From: Girardinichthys multiradiatus
Lineage: Eukaryota; Chordata; Actinopteri; Cyprinodontiformes; Goodeidae
Reading direction: 5' to 3'
Assembly (NCBI RefSeq): GCF_021462225.1
Contig: NC_061815.1
Location: 49,229,873 to 49,293,872 of the forward strand
Length of the DNA: 64,000 bases
Shown: positions 54,751 through 64,000 of the stretch, in pieces
Layout: each line of letters begins with the position of its first letter
How positions within the stretch are numbered: the first letter of the stretch is position 1
Position numbers and translations under genes: made by a program
Notes under the pieces: model-generated
What the model was told of the DNA's origin: nothing
Databases searched by the model: none
The model's input: only the letters and a program-made list of their open reading frames with translations

Positions 54751-56680
54751 TAGTGCTTTCTGAAAACATGCACACCCTTTAAACTTTTCCATTTTGTCTT
54801 TTAATGTGTTTTATTTAGATAGGAGCAATGCAGTGTTCTGATGTTGAATGAATTTGTAGATGTAAAAAATGTGGGGTGCATTTGTATTTAGATTCCTTTT
54901 TAAAATACTGTTAAATAAAGTCTAGTGCAACAAATTGCCTTGATGTGGAGACATTTTGGGTAAGCTGCAGAGATCCACAGCTGAGACGGAAGACTCTGTC
55001 GACAGGATAACAATTATGACCCTTTCCACTGGCTCTGTTTAGGCGGCACGGCTCCACTCGATCTCATTCTACTCAGCACAGAACCTGTTGTTTCTTCATT
55101 GACCTGGAGGTATGGCTTGAAGCCCCACCTCCAGCCGTCAGTGCAGTGCCGCTATTAACGTTACTGTGTGACATTGTCACATCAAAGTAATCTGCGTGAA
55201 ACAATAAAAAATAAGTGAGTAGAAAATAAAAACATAAATAAACAAAATATTAATAATGTTTGTGTTATTGAATATGCAAGAATGTCTTATATATGTTTTT
55301 CATGTATAAAATGATTCACTGAGGTAATTATCTGGACCACAGCCCATCCGGAGCTTAGAAAATAAGGCTCAAGGGTACTGAAGTGAGGGGTGGGTGGTGG
55401 AGTAGGGGGTTTGCAGGAGAAGCAGAGAGGAGAGATGCTGCTGTCTGGACTGGTGATGCTACAAAGTTTCCGTGAAGAAGTTACAATTTTATGATGAACT
55501 TCTTTTTTCAGCCATGACAATGAGGACAGGAACTTTAAAGCCCAAAACCACCGACTTTTGACCGCGGTGAAGTTAGTTTTAGGTTGGATATTGGATATTT
55601 TATACTCCCTGGATTCAGTGGGGTCTTCCTCCCTTTTAATCCAATGCAGGCAGTCTGATTGAAGGCAGTTGCTCTCCACCTGCTCCCTCCTCCTGGAGAC
55701 GGTGGTTCTCTTAAGGACTGTCAATAAATTTTAAAACCAAACACGTTGTTCCATGGTGATATTGTTTTGTGCGTTTTGGGGGAAATGTTTGCGTCTGAAC
55801 AGCTGATTTTATGTGTGATCAGCTCGTTTAGGATGTTATTAAATACAGCGCCCCCTATCTGCGTGTCATTCAGAAAGCTGATGTGTCCTTTTTCGTTTCT
55901 TTCAATTTTCAGGCATAGTTTATTATGTTTATGATTTGTAAGTAGTAAAAGTAGTTAAATTGTGCGTAGTAAAATTGGTGGGCCATTGGGGTCCTTAATA
56001 TTATTGTAGTCACTCTAGACATTTATTAACTTTCCCTGAAGTACCTCTTGGAAAACTTTCTAATTTCTCCTGGTCCCATGGCCACGTCACATGTAGTCCC
56101 TACTTGGCCCAGGTCAAACCTGCTCAGAAGCAGGGACCAAAAAAGTAGCTACTGTTATGGAAAAAAACTGTCATGGAAACGTTGAGTGGAATGGAGCCGG
56201 CCTGAATAAAATCAGTAGAAAGAGGCACTAGCAAATCTGGAAAGCTGAACTTAAGAGTTAAATACAGTACTCCTGCAAAAGACTTAAATCTGGGGTGGAG
56301 GTTCACCTTCCAGCAGGACAATAACCCTAAACACACACCCAGAGAGACAATGGGAGGGTTTAGATCAAAGCATATTCATGTGTTAGAATGGCCTTCTGAA
56401 ACTCCAGACAAAAATCCAATAAAGAATTTGTGGCCATTCACTTTATTTCCAGTCTGACTGAGCTTAAACTGTTTTGTTAAAAAAATATAGGTAAAAATTG
56501 CACTTTGTTGATGAGCTAGCTAGATGTGCTTTGACGAAAAGAGGTCCTACAAAGTACTGACTTAGGAAACAAAGTCCAAATGCAGGCCACACTTTTCAGA
56601 TTTTTATTTTTAGAAATTAATCCAAAACAATCTCAAAATGTGAATAAAAGTAATGATTACTTCTGCAAGGCACTGAATTA
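54751..56680 (+). mobile_element. Tc1-type relic split by a ~1.1-kb insertion
   Basis: The left part (54751-55018) has a terminal-like GTGCTTTCTGAAAACATGCACACC and the CTGCAGAGATCCACAGCTGAG linker of the transposase. The right part (about 56205-56680) has CAAAAGACTTAAATCTGGGG and GGAGGTTCACCTTCCAGCAGGACAATAACCC, which encodes FTFQQDNNPKHT, the block with the second catalytic Asp. TTAGATCAAAGCATATTCATG, AGAATGGCC and the AAATGCAGGCCACACTTTTCAG end follow. Both are in plus orientation and in gene order. The third catalytic region is decayed (stops). Confidence 0.65.
55019..56200. mobile_element. Putative DNA transposon nested in the Tc1 relic
   Basis: This is the sequence separating the two Tc1 parts. 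Its left edge (CCCTTTCCACTGGCTC, then GGCACGGCTCCACTCGATC) and right edge (reverse complement CCGGCTCCATTCCACTCAACG) are weakly inverted copies, of the type seen in fish repeats with CCTTTTCCACT ends. A 145-codon minus-strand frame (55287-55724) has biased composition (PPTPPPTP) and no recognised domain, so I do not call it a gene. The borders are approximate. Confidence 0.35.
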
Positions 56681-57210
56681 TGTTATGATGCAGCTATATA
56701 ACAACTTTAATTAACTTGCTAAGCCTATTTAAAACAAACAGCCATTTATCTCAGCTCATGTTTGTTTCTTGTATGGTGCAGTTGATTAAAGTCTGACCCT
56801 CACCACTGTCTCATTTAACAGTGATTTATTATAAAATACTCACAGCTCAGCAGTTACACAACAGAGAGCTGTTTCTGAAGCTCGACCTCCACTCAGAGGG
56901 TAAACAACACTTAGAAATGTTGCTTTTTGCTTCCTTTGACAATAAGTACCAGATAATGAGTTCTGGGAGGACGGCTTGTTGGCAGCTTCAAGGCAAATCC
57001 CCTAACCTGAAAATGAAGACTTTTAACAGCATTTGTTCTGTGTCGCTAACCATATTTATGGGAGAGGAAATAGAAAAGGAAACAGGCCCAGCTTGACCTG
57101 GTCCTGGTGTCAATGCAGACGGTTGTTGTTTATCCATCTGCATTCACCAAGATTGAGTGCATTGTCTGCAGGGTTATCAGGAATCCACATGGACCAGCTC
57201 TGAATACAAA
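56681..57210. other. Gene-free stretch
   Basis: No gene or named repeat. A 91-codon frame at 56821-57096 has no domain I recognise. Confidence 0.4.
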
Positions 57211-57405
57211 CAATTCAATTCAATTCAAAAATACTTTATTAATCCCAAAGGGAAATTAAATGTTGTTGTAGTTCATATTCTGCAGGTTTCTTCAGAGCAG
57301 TTGTAGATGCTGATGGCTGTGGGCAGGAAGGATCTCCTGTAGCGTCCGTCTTACAACAGATCTGAAGAAGTCCACTAAATGAACACTTTGGTTCAGAGTT
57401 TCTGT
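57211..57405 (-). repeat. CR1/Rex1-type LINE 3' end, strongly 5'-truncated
   Basis: (CAATT)n, then CAAAAATACTTTATTAATCCC and AAAGGGAAATTAAATGTTGTTGTAG, GTGGGCAGGAAGGATCTCCTG. It matches 61608-61790, the 3' end of the large minus-strand LINE. Only about 195 bases remain, ending inside the C-terminal coding region. Confidence 0.75.
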
Positions 57406-60400
57406 TCCATAACACTTCGGTCTGGTTGACGCTTCATAAAAACTAAACTGAAACTAAGATGATTAATTTTCCTCAAAAATAAGACTAATTTGTTCATTTT
57501 GTTAAAATATTGCAGGTTAGGTTATTAGGTTAGGTTTAGGTTATTGTTTATTTAAAAAATAAAAAGTGTGACAGTAAAATCAAAAGTTGAACAGTTGTTG
57601 CCCATGAGTCCTCTCCACTTGCTGGTTTTTTCCCTCATGACAAAATGTTTTGACATAACTGGTTTATCCCCACTAAAATAAAATTGTGTCTCATGAACTA
57701 AAACACTGAAAACACAGGACTTCTCGGGGCTTTTCAGCTTGACTTATTTTACACTGCTAAAATCAGCTGAAACTGAAGCTTTATCTGATTAAACCACTGT
57801 GGTGATTGAATCACTTTTCCACACACTCACAGAGATATGACTCCTGTCTATTACAGGCAGGGGAATTATTATTCTCAACTTTCTGTTCACATATGTCAAA
57901 TGTAACAAATATGTAACAATACATAACTATGCCACTTGGTGGTGGAAAAGATTTCCAGGAACGTGATCTATGAGGTCCATTTGCAGAGACTTCTATGAGT
58001 CTGGGATACTTATGGGTTAAAAAAAACATTTGCATCCACTGTTATAGTTTTATGCTTAAAGGGTAAATTTACAACCATATGTCACAAAGGCAAAGCGTTT
58101 TGTGGTTAGACAGAAGATTTCTTAGTTTGTTTTGCATTGAGGAGATAACAGATTCAGTCACAGCTGGGGAACTGACCGGTTGTGTTGTATTTTTCATGCA
58201 TACCTGTGTTCTTATGCATATTTCCAGTTTAAACATATGAATGAGCATGCATGAGAGCCACAGAAAGGAGAAGAGGCCTGATGAATACAGTGAATGTTAC
58301 CTTCGGTTTTACAAAGACGAAGCCTTTTGCAGAAACCTTGTTAAAGCTGTAGAGATGAGTCAGAAAACAGTCCCTTAACAGAGGTCCTTGTCTGTTGTCT
58401 GAGTCCAGTCTGTTTTCATCTCATCAGACTTCCTCCAGGCAAGATTATTTAAATAAAAAGAACATCTGCAGCATTGGAAGACGGTTTGACATTTTCCTCT
58501 CTATTAAATCGTCTGAATGCTGTGCAATAATTTTGCTGTCCTAACCCTGCGTTCCATCTGAAAATCTGAGTTAAAAAAATAAATCCTCAAATCACACGTT
58601 GTCTCACTATAACTATGTTTAACATATTAATAGACAGATATATACACAGAGAGAAACCTTGTCATTATCTGCATTGGTTAACTCAAAAGAGATTTAAACC
58701 ATGATTCCATATGAAAGCAATGAAATGATCAGATTACAACAACAACAAAAACTTCATCATCAGTTTCCCCAGAGCTTGAACTCCTACTGAAGCATAAACA
58801 TCACAAGGTAGGGACAGAGAGGCAACGCTTCATTAAAGACACATGAAAATGTCTTTCCATTTATATTTCCTACAGCATCAGTAAAGGAGAAGAAGAAAAA
58901 TTCCAATGAGATGAATATGTAACCATATCCAGCATATTCTGCACTCACTTTGATCTGACATATAAATTCACAAGTGGAAATTACACTTGTAGATTATTTT
59001 TATTTTTCCCTTTGATACAACATATTCCTTTATGGATGTGAATTGTGTTTGACAGGTATCATCAGTCTGGCAAACCCTTTTCCTCCATTATATAACACTG
59101 AGCATCTGCCCACATTGCTTTGGCTGAAGGCAGAAACTAAAGTATGATAAATTGTTTTTACATATTTTTGTACAGTCTACAATACATTTTCATAATGTTT
59201 CCTAGTTTTCCTAGTATTTAGGAATATTTTACACCACAGAAACAGTGATAGGGTTTAATTTGAAACTCTTAAAACAATAATAATGAGATCATCTCCAGAG
59301 AGCTGTGATTGGCTGGCTTATGGCTTGATGCTTAAACATCTCAAAGCTTAAATCTATGTATGTTTCTCATGTAGACAAGACTATATTAGTGTGTTCTAGT
59401 GTTTACATAGTGCAGGCTTTTTTAAAATTCTGCTAAAAAAAAATCAATTGTGTTAATCCTCTGATGATGCTATCACAAAAACTTTACATGTTGCCATTTA
59501 AACGTTTTTGTATCTTATTACAAGGGCTAAAATGCAATGTTTCCCATGTGTACACAATACATAGCAACGGTTCTACATGTCTAGACATATTTTCAAAGCT
59601 GGAGGACCCAAACACTAGCAGGAGACAGGTGTGATCATTTTGAACTATTTTTTTCTGAATACATCCAAAACTTACAAGATTCTAACACTAATATACATTT
59701 AAAGTAACATAACAAGGGGGTACAGGGAACAGGTTGACACTAATAAAACAACAGAACATTCAAAACTTCCAGAAGGATCTACTTAAACTAAAAAATCAAC
59801 ATGAAATGGAAAAACTAAGGGCAAAGTCACGAGTTGCAGATTGCGGGCGGCTAATACTTGAGTACTGGGAAGCTGTATTTGGTGACAGGCACAGAGCTGG
59901 GTCAGGTTAGCACTGATGCTGTGTGCTGCTGCCCAAGAGAGTCTCTAATGTTTGAATCCTTTTCTTTTTTAACTTCCTTTTATTTCAATTGACTTTCAAA
60001 AGAGTTCTTCATATTTGTATTATAGAAATAAGCCTACAGAAACCCGTTGTGAGATTGTATTTTTATCTTTTCTGCAAAGGAATGATTAGTGAAACCTTTC
60101 ATTGTCGTTACCTGGATATATCACACAAATTATATGGAGTGTCTGTTGTGACGGTTAGGGATTTAGGTGGTTTTAATATTCATACTTTGCCAGGACCCCT
60201 CAAGATTTGGTTGTAAAACTGATAATTAGGATGTCAGAGAGATGACAGAATGTGATGAAATGTCACTCTTTGCTTACAGTGGAGCAGTGATGAAGGAAAA
60301 AATGGTTTCTGACCCAGAATCAAAGGATTAATATCGAATATCTAAATATAATAAACTTGTTTCAAAACTGGTCAACAAGTTGACATTTCAAACATATGAA

Positions 60401-60537
60401 TGGCTCTGAAACCTAGTTGCCGTAAAGGATAACATAGATGGTAATAGGTATTGTAAGTTTCCTCAAAGGAGTAACAAAATAATCAAATAAAATATTCACT
60501 TTTACTCAGCCTTAATAACCTCCAAATTACACAATAA
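57406..60537. other. 3.1-kb gene-free stretch
   Basis: No gene or named repeat. GTTAGGTTATTAGGTTAGGTTTAGG at about 57516 is a short telomere-like run. Frames are 75 codons or fewer. The 58220-58560 part is less AT-rich with no recognised motif. Confidence 0.45.
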
Positions 60538-60545
60538 TATATGTG

Positions 60546-60903
60546 GGGCTGCACGGTGGCGCAGTTGGTAGCACTGTTGCCTTGCAGCAAGAAGGTCCTG
60601 GGTTCAATTCCTGGCCTGGGGTCTTTCTGCATGGAGTTTGCATGTTCTCCCCGTGCATGCGTGGGTTCTCACCAGGTACTCCGGCTTCCTCCCACAGTCC
60701 AAAGACATGCCTGTTAGGTTAATTGGTCACTCTAAATTGACCTTAGGTGTATGAATGAGTGTGTGCATGGTTGTTTGTGTGTTGCCCTGCGATGGACTGG
60801 CGATCTGTCCAGGGTGTACCCTGCCTCTCGCCCATAGACTGCTGGAGATAGGCACCAGCTCCCCCGTGACCCACTATGGAATAAGCGGTAGAAAATGACT
60901 GAC
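60546..60903 (+). mobile_element. tRNA-derived SINE, copy 3, with RNA polymerase III boxes
   Basis: This is the best-preserved copy. The A box TGGCGCAGTTGG is at 60557-60568 and the B box GGTTCAATTCC at 60601-60611, with tRNA-like spacing. Both fit the consensus for internal pol III promoters. The body includes GTTTGCATGTTCTCCCCGTG and GACTGGCGATCTGTCCAGG. The 3' end is AAGCGGTAGAAAATGACTGAC. It is flanked by an 8-bp direct repeat, TATATGTG, at 60538-60545 and 60904-60911. Noncoding; mobilised by a LINE in trans. Confidence 0.88.
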
Positions 60904-60911
60904 TATATGTG

Positions 60912-61522
60912 ATTCCCCGAGTTAAAACATCTGAATTTGGTTTGGACAAGTGATAAATGGTGGTCATTGTATTTCAATCACAGTGGAAATTGCAATAGTA
61001 TGAAATTATAGTGAAAAACAAATATTCCTTTAAAAATAGAAGAGAGCAAAAATAACCATTATCTTACTCTTACTCTTCATAGAGGACCAACAATTTCTTG
61101 ACAATTTAGCCCAAAGGTAATGAACAAAAGAATTACAAATCATTTTAATCCAAGATCTGAAAAATAGAAAATAATAATCTCTGCTGTGAGACGCTGGATG
61201 TTTTACTGCTGTAACTGTGAAATGCACAGGCCAAAAGCAGCACTACTGAACTGTTGCTCAGTGAGCGAACAGGACTCCATTCAGTTAGAACAAACAGAAC
61301 CATTTATGGTACATGTAAAATCCCACAGTGAAGATGTTAAATATTTCAACCACTTTCAGGCCTTGAGGTTATTAACACACTGTGCCTGTGAGTCAACCTA
61401 CGGTTCCTGGCCAAGCCGCACCAGATGTGGGCAGATAAAACAGCAGAGATTAATTTAGTTTTTGCAGGTTTAGTTGTGATAAGTTTGTGTGTAACTAGAT
61501 TTTATGTACCCTGTGAAAGCAT
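60912..61522. other. Gene-free stretch
   Basis: No gene or repeat family is recognised. A 90-codon frame at 61186-61458 has no domain. Confidence 0.4.
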
Positions 61523-61607
61523 TCAAGTCAAGTCAAGTTTATTTATATAGCACTTTTCAGCAACAAGGCACTCAAGGGGCTGCACATAAGGAAAAACATT
61601 ACAATGA
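61523..61607 (-). repeat. (TCAAG)n TTTATTTATATAGC tail family, copy 3
   Basis: (TCAAG)n, TTTATTTATATAGCAC, then TTTTCAGCAACAAGGCACTCAA. It matches the first 85 bases of the copies at 4085 and 18911, then stops exactly where the LINE tail begins at 61608. Confidence 0.65.
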
Positions 61608-61676
61608 TTCAATTCAATTCAATTCAAAAATACTTTATTAATCCCAAAGGGAAATTAAATGTTGTTATAGCTCATA

Positions 61677-63391
61677 TTATGAAGGTTTCCTCAAAGAGCC
61701 GTTATAGATGCTGATTGCTGTGGGCAGGAAGGATCTCCTGTAGTGCTCCATCTTACAGCAGATCTGAAAAAGCCTCTGACTGAAGACACTCTGTTCTTGT
61801 AGGACAGTCTGATGAAAAGGATGCTCAGGGTTCTCCATAATGTTCTTCATTTTATGAAGAATCAGTCTTTCCACAATGAACTCCAGAGGTTCCAGAGGAG
61901 TCCCCAGAACAGAACCAGAGTTTTTTATCAGCTTGTTGAGCTTTTTTAAGTCCCTGGCTCTGATGCTGCTTCCCCAGCAGATGATGGAGAAGAGATCACA
62001 CTCTCAACAACAGACTTATCGAAGATCTGCAGCGTCTTGCTGGAAACACCAAAGGACCTAAGCTTCCTCAAGAAGTACAGTCTGCTCTGTCCCTTCTTGT
62101 AGACGGCTTCACAGTTGCATCTCCACTCTAGTCTGTTGTCCAGGTGAACACCGAGGTATTTATACTCCTCCACCACCTCCACTTCTTCTCCCATGATATA
62201 AATAGTTTTTGACTTATTTCTGTTTCTCTTAAAATCTACAATCATCTCCTTTGTTTTAGTCACGTTCAAAATGAGATGATTGGTTCCACACCATGCCACA
62301 AAGTGGTCCACCACCATCCTGTACTCAGCTTCTTGTCCATCTCTGATCCACCCCACGACTGCAGAATCATCTGAGTATTTCTGCAGATGACAGGAGTCTG
62401 TCTTGTACTGGAAGTCTGAGGTGTACAGAGTGAAAAGGAATGGTGAGAGTACCGTCCCCTGTGGTGCTCCTGTGCTGCTGACTACCTGGTTAGACTCACA
62501 ACCCTTCAGTCTCACAAACTGTGGTCTGTTTGTCAGGTAGTCCTTAATCCAGGAGATTGTTGAGGCCTCCACCTGAGTCTTCTGGAGTTTCTGACAAAGC
62601 AAATCAGGTTGGATTGTGTTAAATGCACTGGAGGAATCAAAGAACATGATCCTCACAGTGCTACTGGCTTTGTCCAGATGACAGTGGGTTTGTTGAAGCA
62701 GGTGTATGATGGCATCTTCAACTCCAACTCCACAGCAATAAGCAAACTGAAGGAGGTCCTGATGGTTTACTGTTTGCTTACTCAGGTGGGCCAACAGGAG
62801 TCTCTCTAGGACCTTCAAGATGTGAGATGTCAGGGCAACAGGTCTATAATCATTGAGGACTGATGGGTGAGTTTTCTTTGGTACCAGAACAAGACAGGAG
62901 GTCTTCCACAACACCGGAACCTTCTTCTGGGCCAGGCTAAGGTTGAAGAGGTGCTGCAGAATCCCACAGAGCTGCTCTGCACAGGCCTTCAGGACTCTAG
63001 GGCTGACATGATCTGGACCTGCAGCCTTATTCCCATTCAGTCTCTCCAGTTGTCTCTTCAGCTGACTTCTTGAGACACACAGGTGGAAGGGGGAAGCAAA
63101 GGAAGTATCAGCATCTTCTGATATGGTTGAAGGCAAACATGTAGAAGCAGAAGGGTCTAGGGCTGAGGTGGAAGATAAAACATGTGAGGTGTTACTGGAC
63201 AGCTGTGGGTCCTGTTGGTCAAAGGAAGGTGGAATGTCTGTTTGGCTGTGAGCAGGAGAGGAGGATGCGAAGCTTGTTTCTGAACTGAACCTATTGAAGA
63301 ATGTGTTCAGTTCATTGGCTCTGTCCAGACCTCCATCGGTCTGATCATCCTTCTGCTTGAAGCCTGTGATCTTCTTCATCCCTGTCCACAC
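61677..63391 (-). pseudogene. LINE ORF2: reverse transcriptase and C-terminal part
   Basis: A 481-codon frame (63391-61946) covers most of the enzyme that copies LINE RNA at a nicked target. Residues 1-110 form the linker between endonuclease and RT. The RT fingers follow, with NGNKAAGPDHVSPRVLK (119-135) and LVLVPKKTHPSVLNDYRPVALTSHILKVLERLL (from about 167). Next come FFDSSSAFNTI with the first catalytic Asp (252), GAPQGTVLSPFLF (308-320) and YSDD (339-342) with the catalytic pair. KYLGV is at 411-415. A frameshift near 61980 ends this frame; the true C-terminus continues at 61874-61677 (MERLILHKMKNIMENPEH, with a QICCKMEHYRRSFLP stretch). All catalytic motifs are intact, so the damage is a small number of frameshifts. 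The CR1/Rex1 clade is my best guess. Confidence 0.85.
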
Positions 63392-63438
63392 ACATCTGAT
63401 ATTGTTTTGCTGGAGCTTGCTCTCCAGCTTCTTCTCCT

Positions 63439-63969
63439 TTACACCTCCTTGCTGTCTCTTATCTTGACTTTAAGTTGCTTCTGTAAACTCCTCAATAATT
63501 CTCTGTCTCCCTCTCTGAAGGCTCTTTTTTTCTTGTTAAGCAGGTCCTTCAGGTCACTGGTGATCCAAGGTTTGTTATTGGGGAAGCATCTCACGGTTCT
63601 GGTGGGGTTGATGTTATCCACACAGACGTTTATATAGTCGGTTACACACTCAGTCATGGCATTGATGTCCTCTCCATGTGGCTGGCACAGTGCGTCCCAG
63701 TCTGTAGCCTCAAAGCAACCTTGCAGAGCTTCTTCTGCTTCCTGTGACCATTTTCTCACAGTCCTCTTTATTACAGATTGCCTCTGAACAAGGGGCTTAT
63801 ATTTCAAGCAGAGAAAAACAAGATTATGATCTGATTTGCCTAGAGGAGGTCTTGCTGTAGAGATGTATGAGTCCTTGACATTTGCATAAAACAAATCCAA
63901 TGTTTTGTTTTCTCTGGTAGAGCAGCTGACAAACTGTTGAAACGTTGGAAAATACAGAAAATCAAACAA
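63439..63969 (-). pseudogene. LINE ORF2: C-terminal endonuclease part
   Basis: A frame of 176 codons on the minus strand, one frameshift upstream of the RT frame (junction near 63440). TLDLFYANVKD (about residues 23-33) and PPLGKSDHNLVFL (41-53) are the end of an apurinic-type (EEP) endonuclease domain. SDHN is the conserved catalytic S-D-H motif that nicks the target DNA. The rest is a basic linker (NKPWITSDLKDLLNKKKRAF) common to this LINE group. The frame begins at TTG, not ATG, because its 5' part is missing. Reading across the junction, the linker continues into MWTGMKKITGFKQK of the RT frame. Confidence 0.8.
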
Positions 63970-64000
63970 CAGAGGTAATTAAAAAAATTAAAATAAAATA

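Larger units (their letters stand above)
61608..63975 (-). mobile_element. CR1/Rex1-like LINE, nearly open, 5'-truncated or running off the window
   Basis: Minus-strand non-LTR retrotransposon. Its 3' end is GGGATTAATAAAGTATTTTTG followed by (AATTG)n at 61608-61635. Coding sequence occupies nearly all of 61677-63969. On the 5' side similarity to the endonuclease fades near 63970, beside A/T-rich sequence. The copy is therefore either truncated there or cut by the window edge. It entered the (TCAAG)-tail repeat at 61607. It is the least decayed coding element in the window. Confidence 0.8.

Noticed and set aside
55287..55724. 145-codon minus-strand frame
   Set aside because: Proline-rich low-complexity patch, no domain, and it sits in a nested repeat-like insertion.
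60557..60611. A and B boxes as a tRNA gene
   Set aside because: No tRNA cloverleaf follows; the boxes belong to a SINE with two further copies.

Overview
The window looks like vertebrate, and specifically teleost fish, nuclear DNA from a gene-poor region: intergenic sequence or a very large intron. It is AT-rich and full of simple repeats. Many interspersed repeats belong to families I recognise from fish genomes: several Tc1 lineages including one like Sleeping Beauty, a tRNA-derived SINE, CR1/Rex1-like and L1-like LINEs, L2-type tails ending in (TTGAA)n, and a Ty3/gypsy fragment. I found no convincing host protein gene, rRNA, tRNA gene or CRISPR. Every long or recognisable reading frame lies in a mobile element, and nearly all are broken. 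The family names come from memory of what these elements look like, not from a database search.

Layout. 1-2.2 kb: no gene, conserved-looking noncoding DNA. 2.2-5.0 kb: a Tc1 relic split by about 1.9 kb of other repeats. 6.1-6.8 kb: a Tc1 relic. 7.6-7.9 kb: SINE copy 1. 8.3-8.9 kb: a LINE reverse-transcriptase scrap. 11.7-12.2 kb: SINE copy 2 beside a 27-bp-arm hairpin. 15.4-19.2 kb: a Sleeping-Beauty-like relic, L2-type repeats, a 0.5-kb-period duplication and a 1.26-kb repeat with inverted pentanucleotide ends. 20.2-22.4 kb: a Ty3/gypsy pol fragment beside the first copy of a small unidentified ORF. 23.7-25.2 kb: a short TA-flanked transposon and a THAP-like transposon relic. 26-34.8 kb: scattered DNA-transposon relics and a hAT-like element. 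35.8-38.0 kb: a 2.18-kb element with TGTC/GACA ends and a 5-bp target duplication, carrying the second copy of the small ORF. 38.4-40.6 kb: an L1-like LINE. 41.2-41.9 kb: a telomere-like GT repeat and a Sleeping-Beauty-like relic. 47.3-51.2 kb: a Tc1 containing a MITE-like element, L2-type pieces and a second full-length Tc1. 52.7-57.4 kb: more relics. 60.5-60.9 kb: SINE copy 3. 61.6-64.0 kb: a LINE with long, nearly open reading frames.

The most interesting signal is the small ORF found twice, at 22153-22395 (+) and 37112-37544 (-). The copies differ freely over most of their shared length, but across codons 28-40 all five differing codons are synonymous. One copy sits in a cleanly bounded element. 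It predicts a hydrophobic segment followed by a charged, coiled-coil-like tail, and I do not recognise the protein. Second is the insertion nest at 47.3-51.2 kb, which gives a relative order of insertions and holds a near-perfect 33-bp-arm hairpin.

Several unique stretches (about 1.0-1.8, 10.9-11.2, 12.5-12.9, 14.4-14.8 and 53.7-54.5 kb) look like possible conserved noncoding elements, but only cross-species alignment could show that.
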